DNA of 64,000 bases from contig NZ_OW485601.1 of assembly GCF_937425535.1 (NCBI RefSeq), forward strand, positions 3,951,501-4,015,500, written 5' to 3'. The notes under the pieces are model-generated. The model did no database searches, had not been told where the DNA came from, and worked only from the letters and a program-made list of their open reading frames with translations. Source of the DNA: Rhodovastum atsumiense (GTDB taxonomy: Bacteria; Pseudomonadota; Alphaproteobacteria; Acetobacterales; Acetobacteraceae). The first letter of the stretch is position 1, and every line of letters begins with the position of its first letter. Shown here one piece after another: positions 57,295 through 64,000 of the stretch. The position numbers were made by a program, and so were the translations under genes.

Positions 57295-57900
57295 TTAGAG
57301 CGGGTTCAGCGACAGCTCGACGCGGCGGTTCCTGGCACGTCCTTCGGGGGTGGCGTTCGAGGCGATCGGGTCGGCATCGCCGAAGCCTTTCGCCACCACG
57401 AGGGCGGGATTGACGCCCTGCGAAATCAGAAATTGCATGACCGCATCCGCCCGCCTCTGCGAGAGGGCGAGGTTGGACGTGATGCCTTCGGCGGCGAGTT
57501 CCGGGCCGATGGGAATGCTGTCGGTGAAGCCGCTGACATAGAGCCTGTGCTCCTGCGTCGGCGCGAGTTTGCGCGCAATCTGCGCGATGGCCTCCTTGCC
57601 CGCGTCGGAAAGCTGCCATCCCCCCGGCGGAAACAGCATGTCGCTGTTCAAGGTGTACATCACCGTGATGGCGCTCATCAGCGTGTCGAAACAGGGGGCC
57701 GAGAGCTGCGAGACATGCTCCTTCATGCATTGCTTGATGCGTCCGCCGCCGGGCGGCACGCCGGGGCAGAGACGATCGACGTCGCTGCCGCAGGCGCGCG
57801 CGATGTCACTGGCGGTCGGTACGGGCTGCTGCGCCCGCGCCTGACCTGTTGCCAGCAGCGCGAGAGGCAGCGTGGCGGCCAATAACCACGGCTTGCTCAT
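57295..57900 (-). CDS. Cys-rich repeat fused to an OmpA-like peptidoglycan-binding domain
   Basis: The 201-residue precursor has a signal peptide (ending GQARAQQ), then one GLG1-type Cys-rich repeat (about 33-75: ACGSDVDRLCPGVPPGGGRI, KQCMKEHVSQLSAPCFDTL), then an OmpA-family domain (about 80-200) with GFTDSIPIGPELAAE, ALSQRRADAVMQFLISQGV and RNRRVELSLNPL. The OmpA part would anchor it to peptidoglycan and leave the disulfide-bonded repeat exposed in the periplasm. GGAGGAG precedes the ATG at 57900. The gene upstream-to-downstream order places the single-repeat protein 48 bp later on the same strand, so they probably form an operon. This domain pairing is unusual. Confidence 0.82.
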   Translation of the reverse strand: MSKPWLLAATLPLALLATGQARAQQPVPTASDIARACGSDVDRLCPGVPPGGGRIKQCMKEHVSQLSAPCFDTLMSAITVMYTLNSDMLFPPGGWQLSDAGKEAIAQIARKLAPTQEHRLYVSGFTDSIPIGPELAAEGITSNLALSQRRADAVMQFLISQGVNPALVVAKGFGDADPIASNATPEGRARNRRVELSLNPL

Positions 57901-58267
57901 CAGGCATCTCCTCCACCGGCCATGCCATCGCAGCCCGCTTTCGACCGATTTGCCGGCAAGGGCCCCTCGGCATCGGGCGGGACGATATGCGGCGAAGGGA
58001 CGCGCGACTATGCCATTTTGGCAGGACGCAAACGGCCTCTGAGGCCAGTAGCCCGAAGGGCTGACCGGTCTGCGGGTGGGCGGTTGCCTCGGTTCGTGGC
58101 GGCGGCGGTGCGAAGGCTGCCGTATAAACGGGCAAATGATCGTATAACGCACATAATTGTGCTCGTTGTGAGGGGCGTTGCGGGGCGGTGGAACCGCGCT
58201 GCCTTGGTTCGCGGCTGGCACGAAGCTTGCCTACCAATCTTGTATGCAAGACTGATCCGGCAGTTTC
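57901..58267. other. Divergent intergenic region with two dyads
   Basis: The 367-bp gap between the Cys-rich/OmpA operon and the GntR operon holds GCACA-TAAT-TGTGC at 58149-58162 and the GntR-type dyad at 58238-58251. The DNA near 58100-58170 is AT-rich and probably carries promoters. Confidence 0.4.
58238..58251. promoter_or_regulatory. Probable GntR/FCD operator
   Basis: TCTTGTATGCAAGA is a near-perfect dyad matching the TTGTATACAA core known for FCD-type GntR regulators. It sits 16 bp before the GntR start at 58268, so it would allow autoregulation of the whole operon. Confidence 0.5.
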
Positions 58268-58972
58268 ATGGCGACCGTTCCCGACAGCATCGAAGAGGCC
58301 GTGATCTCCGCCGTCCTGGCCGGGCGGCTGCCGCCCGGCACGCGGCTGGGCGAGGCCAGCATGGCCGCGCTCTACGGCGTCTCCCGCACCCAGGTGCGCG
58401 AGGCGATGATGCGGCTGGCGACGCGCGGCATCGTCGAGGTCAGCGCCCGGCGCGGCTGGTTCATCGTCGAGCCCTCCGCCGCCGATGCCCGCGCCGCCTA
58501 CGAGGCGCGCCGCCTGATCGAAGCCGGCATGTTGCGCGCGCTGACGCAGATTCCCCCCGCGGTGCTGGCGCATCTGCGCGCTCATGTCGAGGAAGAGCGC
58601 CGCGCCCTGGCCGCCGGTGATGTCGGCTCGCGCACCTGCCTGCTGGGCGATTTCCACATCCATCTCGCCGAGGCCTTCGCCAACCCGCTGCTGATCGCGA
58701 TCCTGCGCGACCTGACGGCGCGGACAATGCTGGTGTCGATGCTGTATCAGTCCGACCAGCACGCCGCCGCCTCCAGCGACGACCATGGGCGCATCGTGGC
58801 GCTGCTGGAAGCCGGCGACTTCGCCGGCGCCGCCGCGCTGATGGAGGCGCATATCCGCGACGTCGAGCGCGGCCTCGATCTCGGCGCCGCCCGCGATCCC
58901 CTCGCGGGGTTGCGGGCCATCCTCTCGCCCGCGTCTCCCGATCCTTCCTCCAGCACGAAAGCCCGCCGATGA
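58268..58972 (+). CDS. GntR-family (FCD) transcriptional regulator
   Basis: A 234-residue regulator. The winged helix (about 5-70, with PPGTRLGEASMAALYGVSRT and QVREAMMRLATRGIVEV) is followed by an FCD ligand domain (75-215) whose metal-binding residues are visible in DFHIHLAEA, DDHGRIV and MEAHIRDVE. FCD proteins of this size generally repress uptake and breakdown genes for small organic acids or amino acids. It heads an operon: its stop overlaps the start of the binding-protein gene by four bases (ATGA). A matching operator-like dyad lies just upstream. The effector is likely the transported compound (inference). Confidence 0.92.
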   Translation: MATVPDSIEEAVISAVLAGRLPPGTRLGEASMAALYGVSRTQVREAMMRLATRGIVEVSARRGWFIVEPSAADARAAYEARRLIEAGMLRALTQIPPAVLAHLRAHVEEERRALAAGDVGSRTCLLGDFHIHLAEAFANPLLIAILRDLTARTMLVSMLYQSDQHAAASSDDHGRIVALLEAGDFAGAAALMEAHIRDVERGLDLGAARDPLAGLRAILSPASPDPSSSTKARR

Positions 58973-59760
58973 AACGCAGGACCTTGCTCTCGCTCACCCT
59001 GGCCGCCGGCCTCGCCGCGCCGCTGGCATGGCCCGGCGCGGCACACGCCGAGGCATTGCAGGATATCCTCGCGCGCAAGACGGTGCGCATCGCCGTGCCG
59101 CAGGATTTCCCGCCCTTCGGCTCGGTCGGCACCGACATGCAGCCGGTCGGCTACGACGTGGACGTGGCGCGGCTGATCGCGGCGAAGCTCGGGGTGAAGC
59201 TGGAACTGGTGCCGGTCACCAGCGCCAACCGCATTCCCTATCTGCAGACCGGCAAGGTGGATCTGGTGATCTCCAGCCTCGGGAAAAATGCCGAGCGGGA
59301 GAAGGTGATCGACTTCTCGTCGGCCTACGCGCCGTTCTTCAACGGCGTCTTCGCCCCGGCCGCCACCAAGGTGAGCAAGCCGGAAGACCTCGCCGGCCAG
59401 ACCGTCGGTGTCACCCGCGGCGCCATCGAGGACCTGGAACTGACCAAGATCGCGCCTGCCAGCACGGTGATCAAGCGCTACGAGGACAATAACGGTACCA
59501 TCTCGGCCTTCCTCTCCGGGCAGGTCGGCATCGTTGCCACCGGCAACGTGGTGGCGGCGGCGATCCTGGCGCGCAACCCGCCGCGCCGGCCGGAGCTGAA
59601 GTTCCTGATCAAGAATTCCCCTTGCTATATCGGACTGAACAAGGACCAGCCGGCGCTGCGCGCGCGCGTCGACGCTATCATTGCCGCGGCGAAGAAGGAC
59701 GGCTCGCTGCAGGCGATCTCGCGCAAATGGCTGGGGGCCGATCTGCCGGCCGATCTGTAA
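58969..59760 (+). CDS. ABC transporter periplasmic binding protein (polar amino acid family)
   Basis: The 263-residue precursor has a signal peptide (MKRRTLLSLTLAAGLAAP...GAAHA) and the family-3 solute-binding fold: VRIAVPQDFPPFG, GYDVDVARLIAAKLGVKLELVPV, RIPYLQTGKVDLVISSLG, LAGQTVGVTRGAIEDLEL and the C-terminal KDGSLQAISRKWLGADL. It would deliver a polar amino acid or opine-like compound to the permeases encoded next. The start overlaps the GntR stop (ATGA), which suggests translational coupling. Confidence 0.93.
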   Translation: MKRRTLLSLTLAAGLAAPLAWPGAAHAEALQDILARKTVRIAVPQDFPPFGSVGTDMQPVGYDVDVARLIAAKLGVKLELVPVTSANRIPYLQTGKVDLVISSLGKNAEREKVIDFSSAYAPFFNGVFAPAATKVSKPEDLAGQTVGVTRGAIEDLELTKIAPASTVIKRYEDNNGTISAFLSGQVGIVATGNVVAAAILARNPPRRPELKFLIKNSPCYIGLNKDQPALRARVDAIIAAAKKDGSLQAISRKWLGADLPADL

Positions 59761-59835
59761 GGCCCGGCCTCGCAGGACGGGCAGGGGGCGACGTCCTCCT
59801 GCCCATGGCCGAAGATCGGAAGGCCGCATCACTCC

Positions 59836-60507
59836 ATGAGCTACCATTTCGACTTCTCCTGGATCTGGGCCTACTGGCCGATCCTGCTGCAGGGCGTGCT
59901 GACCACGATCTGGCTGATCGGGGTTGGCGCTTTGCTTGGCTGCGCACTTGGCATCGCCTGCGCCTGGGTGCGTGCGCTCGGGCCGCGCTGGCTGCGTCCG
60001 CCGGTCGCCGCCTATGTCGAGCTGATCCGCAACACCCCGTTCCTGATCCAGCTGTTCTTCATCTTCTTCGGCCTGCCCTCGCTGGGGCTGCGCATGTCGG
60101 AGCTGCAGGCGGCCGGGCTCGCCATGGTGATCAACCTGGGCGCCTATAGCTGCGAGATCATCCGCGCCGGCATCCAGGCCACGCCGCGCGGCCAGTTCGA
60201 GGCCGGCGCCAGCCTCGGCATGACAGGGCTGCAGACCTTCCGCCACGTGGTGCTGGTGCCGGCCCTGCAGCGCATCTGGCCGGCGCTGTCCTCGCAGGTC
60301 GTCATCGTCATGCTCGGCTCGGCGGTGGTGTCGCAGATCGCCGCCGAGGACCTGACCTTCGCCGCCAATTTCGTGCAGTCGCGCAATTTCCGGGCCTTCG
60401 AGACTTATATCGTCTCCACCGTGATCTACCTGCTGCTCGCTTTGGCGCTGCGGCAGGTGCTGCGCGGCATCGGCCGGATGCTGTTCGCGCGGAGGGCGGC
60501 GCCATGA
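59836..60507 (+). CDS. ABC transporter permease (polar amino acid family), subunit 1
   Basis: The 223-residue inner-membrane protein has about five membrane segments and the HisM/GlnP-type permease signature: LIRNTPFLIQLFFIFFGLPS and the EAA loop GQFEAGASLGMTGLQTF that contacts the ATPase. It is followed by a second permease with a four-base overlap (ATGA at 60504), as usual for heterodimeric amino-acid transporters. It is 75 bp after the binding-protein gene. Confidence 0.93.
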   Translation: MSYHFDFSWIWAYWPILLQGVLTTIWLIGVGALLGCALGIACAWVRALGPRWLRPPVAAYVELIRNTPFLIQLFFIFFGLPSLGLRMSELQAAGLAMVINLGAYSCEIIRAGIQATPRGQFEAGASLGMTGLQTFRHVVLVPALQRIWPALSSQVVIVMLGSAVVSQIAAEDLTFAANFVQSRNFRAFETYIVSTVIYLLLALALRQVLRGIGRMLFARRAAP

Positions 60508-61163
60508 TGGAGTTTTCCTTCTGGGACATCCTGCGCAACCTGCTGCTGGCCTCGCGCTGGACGGTGCTGCTGTCGCTGGTGTCCTTCCTCGGCGGTGGCG
60601 TGGTCGGGCTGGCGCTGCTGTTCCTGCGCATCGGGCGCACGCGGCTGCCGCGGGCGCTGGCGCAGGGCTATATCGAACTGTTCCAGGGCACGCCGCTGCT
60701 GATGCAGTTGTTCCTGGCTTTCTTCGGGCTCGGCCTGTTCGGCATCGACGTGCCGGCCTGGCTCGCCGCCGGGCTCGCGCTGGTGCTGTGGAGCGCCGCC
60801 TTCCTCGCCGAGATCTGGCGCGGCTGCGTGGAAGCGGTGGCGCGCGGGCAATGGGAGGCCTCGGCCAGCCTGGGCATGGGCTATTTGCAGCAGATGCGAT
60901 ACGTGATCCTGCCGCAGGCGCTGCGCGTGGCGGTGCCGCCCACCGTCGGGTTTTCGGTGCAGGTGGTGAAGGGCACGGCGCTGACCTCGATCATCGGCTT
61001 CGTCGAGCTGTCCAAGGCCGGCACGGTGGTCACCAACGCGACCTTCCAGCCCTTCACCGTCTATGGGCTGGTGGCGCTGATCTATTTCGGCCTGTGCTGG
61101 CCGCTGTCGAAGGGCAGCCAGGTTCTGGAAAGGAGGCTGCATGTCGCTCATCGCCATCACTGA
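60504..61163 (+). CDS. ABC transporter permease (polar amino acid family), subunit 2
   Basis: The 219-residue protein is the partner of the permease encoded just before, overlapping it by four bases. It shows YIELFQGTPLLMQLFLAFFGL and the EAA loop GQWEASASLGMGYLQQMRYV, with about five membrane segments. Its 3' end overlaps the ATPase gene by 23 bp, so all three are translationally linked. Confidence 0.93.
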   Translation: MMEFSFWDILRNLLLASRWTVLLSLVSFLGGGVVGLALLFLRIGRTRLPRALAQGYIELFQGTPLLMQLFLAFFGLGLFGIDVPAWLAAGLALVLWSAAFLAEIWRGCVEAVARGQWEASASLGMGYLQQMRYVILPQALRVAVPPTVGFSVQVVKGTALTSIIGFVELSKAGTVVTNATFQPFTVYGLVALIYFGLCWPLSKGSQVLERRLHVAHRHH

Positions 61164-61869
61164 GGTGCGCAAGCGCTTCGGCGCCGTCGAGGTGCTGAAG
61201 GGGATCAACCTCGATGTCGATCGCGGCGAGGTGGTCTGCATCATCGGCCGCAGCGGCTCGGGCAAAAGCACGCTGCTGCGCTGCGTCAACGGGCTGGAGA
61301 CGATCGACGACGGCTCGATCATGGTGGCGGGGGCGCAACTGGTGCCCGATGCCATCCACCTGAAGGCGCTGCGGCTGAAGGTCGGCATGATCTTCCAGCA
61401 GTTCAACCTGTTCCCGCATTTGAGCGCGGGCGCCAATGTCATGCTGTCGCAGATGGTGGTGAAGAAGACGCCGAAGCAGGAAGCCGAGGCGATGGCGCGG
61501 CGCATGCTGGAGCGCGTCGGGCTGGCCGAGAAATTTCACGCTTATCCGGACCAGTTGTCGGGCGGCCAGCAGCAGCGCGTCGCCATCGCGCGGGCGCTGG
61601 CGATGCAGCCGCTGGCGCTGCTCTGCGACGAGATCACCTCGGCGCTGGATCCCGAACTGGTGGCCGAGGTGCTGGCCGTGGTGCGGGAACTGGCGGCCGA
61701 GGGCATGACATTGCTGATGGTCACGCACGAGATGCGCTTCGCCCGCGAGGTCTGCGACCGCGTGGTGTTCATGCACCAGGGCCGGGTACACGAGATCGGC
61801 CCGCCGGCGGAGCTGTTCGACCATCCGCGCACGCCGGAACTGCGGCAGTTCCTCGGCGCTCATGGCTGA
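61141..61869 (+). CDS. ABC transporter ATP-binding protein (polar amino acid family)
   Basis: The 242-residue ATPase carries Walker A (GRSGSGKST), Q-loop (FQQFNLFPH), signature ([15 protein letters not shown]), Walker B ([15 protein letters not shown]) and the switch His in MVTHEM. It is of the GlnQ/HisP type that pairs with two permeases and one binding protein, all present here. AGGAGG at its 5' end lies within the permease gene. It completes the transporter. Confidence 0.95.
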   Translation: MSLIAITEVRKRFGAVEVLKGINLDVDRGEVVCIIGRSGSGKSTLLRCVNGLETIDDGSIMVAGAQLVPDAIHLKALRLKVGMIFQQFNLFPHLSAGANVMLSQMVVKKTPKQEAEAMARRMLERVGLAEKFHAYPDQLSGGQQQRVAIARALAMQPLALLCDEITSALDPELVAEVLAVVRELAAEGMTLLMVTHEMRFAREVCDRVVFMHQGRVHEIGPPAELFDHPRTPELRQFLGAHG

Positions 61870-61901
61870 GCCGCCTGTGTTTCCCTGGTGCGAGCCTGCC
61901 G

Positions 61902-63154
<1,253 letters not shown>

Positions 63155-63158
<4 letters not shown>

Positions 63159-64000
63159 CCGACATCTCCGAACGCCTCCGCCACGCCATCGACGCCGGCT
63201 TCGCCGAGGAGGTGCGCTTCCTGGCGGAGCTGGTCCGGCATCCCTCGGATAACCCGGCAGGCGATTGCGCCCCGCATGCCGAACGCACCGCCGTGCTGCT
63301 GGAGGAGATGGGATTCACCGTCGAGCGCCACCCCGTGCCGGACGCCCTGGTGCGGGCCAACGGCATGGTGAGCGCGGTGAACCTGGTGGTGCGGCGTCGC
63401 TTCGGCGACGGTCCGGTGGTGGCGCTGAACGCGCATGGCGACGTGGTGCCGCCGGGCGAGGGCTGGACGCATCCGCCTTACGGCGCGGAGATCGTCGACG
63501 GCACGATGTACGGCCGTGGCGTCGCCGTCTCCAAATCCGATTTCGCCACCTATGCCTTCGCGCTGCGGGCGCTGGAGGCGGCCGGCCTCGCCCGCGGCAC
63601 GGTGGAACTGCACCTGACCTATGACGAGGAGGTCGGCGGCGCGATCGGCCCGCAATGGCTGCTGGAGCAGGGGATCAGCAAGCCGGACCTCGCCATCTGC
63701 GCCGGCTTCGGCCATGCGGTGGTCACCGCGCATAATGGCTGCCTGCACCTGGAGATCGAGGTGCGGGGGCGGTCGGCGCATGCGGCGCTGCCCGCGACCG
63801 GGATCGACGCGCTGGAAGCGGCGAACGGCATCCTGACCGCGCTCTATGCCTATCGCCACACCCTGGCCGATACGGTTTCGGCGGTGGCTGGCATCGGCTC
63901 GCCGCAACTGACCGTCGGGCTGATCGAAGGCGGCATCAACACCAATGTCGTGCCGGACCGCGTGGTGCTGCGCCTCGATCGCCGCATGATCCCCGAGGAA
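63155..64000 (+). CDS. M20-family deacetylase/dipeptidase (ArgE/DapE type), partial
   Basis: The visible 282 residues begin a second M20 enzyme, truncated by the window edge. VALNAHGDVVPPGEGWTHPPY has the first zinc ligands, MYGRGVAVSKSDFATY the second Asp, LTYDEEVGGAIGPQWL the catalytic Glu pair, and a lid/dimer domain follows (NGCLHLEIEVRGRSAHAALP). ArgE/DapE relatives remove acyl or succinyl groups from amino acids. Together with the preceding gene it suggests stepwise processing of an N-substituted amino acid or hydantoin-like compound. The ATGA overlap with 61902-63158 confirms the start. Confidence 0.9.

Overview
The window is a stretch of high-GC chromosome from a Gram-negative bacterium, most likely an alphaproteobacterium of the Acetobacteraceae/Rhodospirillales type. 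That placement is inference. It rests on the G+C and codon bias, the many large PAS-domain sensors and chemoreceptors, HWE-type histidine kinases, PilZ-tailed chemoreceptors, outer-membrane barrels, and short palindromes of the CCAAGGGC-TTC-GCCCTTGG kind repeated between genes. I see no rRNA, tRNA, insertion sequence, prophage or CRISPR array. Forty-nine protein-coding loci are described: two run off the window ends and one is frameshifted.

Region by region. 1-10.9 kb (all minus strand): three giant membrane sensors, namely a protein with at least six PAS domains that leaves the left edge, its tandem paralogue ending in GGDEF-EAL (c-di-GMP turnover), and a hybrid histidine kinase with five PAS domains and a receiver. 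11.4-16.0 kb (plus): a Ser/Thr-phosphorylation cassette of an FHA-transmembrane-trypsin-like protease fusion, a PP2C phosphatase, and a membrane kinase with Sel1 repeats. 16.0-21.6 kb: a duplicated module in which an OhrR/MarR-type regulator is divergent from a small secreted protein. One copy of that protein has a single 15-residue motif and the other has fifteen tandem copies. A frameshifted membrane protein, an unknown protein and a REP-like element lie between the two modules. 21.8-31.3 kb: a PilZ-tailed chemoreceptor, a sulfatase/DUF2092/Gly-His-Tyr-rich secreted operon, MarC, and several small envelope proteins, one of which seems to start at ATT.

31.5-36.3 kb: an isocitrate-lyase-superfamily enzyme, a LysR regulator divergent from a CoA-acylating methylmalonate-semialdehyde dehydrogenase, and a two-gene envelope operon. 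36.7-42.8 kb: a 1,240-residue secreted calpain-type protease with 80-residue repeats, an OmpA-like protein and an AraC regulator. 43.2-50.0 kb: two DUF3616 paralogues around a PAS chemoreceptor and an HWE histidine kinase/response regulator pair, then a DUF4337 protein. 50.2-57.9 kb: a beta-propeller protein, a berberine-bridge-type flavoenzyme, a second PilZ chemoreceptor, an unknown coiled-coil protein, and two secreted Cys-rich-repeat proteins, one fused to OmpA. 58.3-64 kb: a GntR-ABC transporter-M20 amidohydrolase operon for uptake and hydrolysis of an amino-acid-like compound.

The common theme is environmental sensing (c-di-GMP, chemotaxis, two-component and Ser/Thr phosphorylation) next to envelope and secreted proteins. 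The best candidates for undescribed biology are the duplicated OhrR/15-residue-repeat module with its paired operator-like dyads, the FHA-protease/phosphatase/kinase cassette, and the repeat-bearing calpain-like exoprotein.
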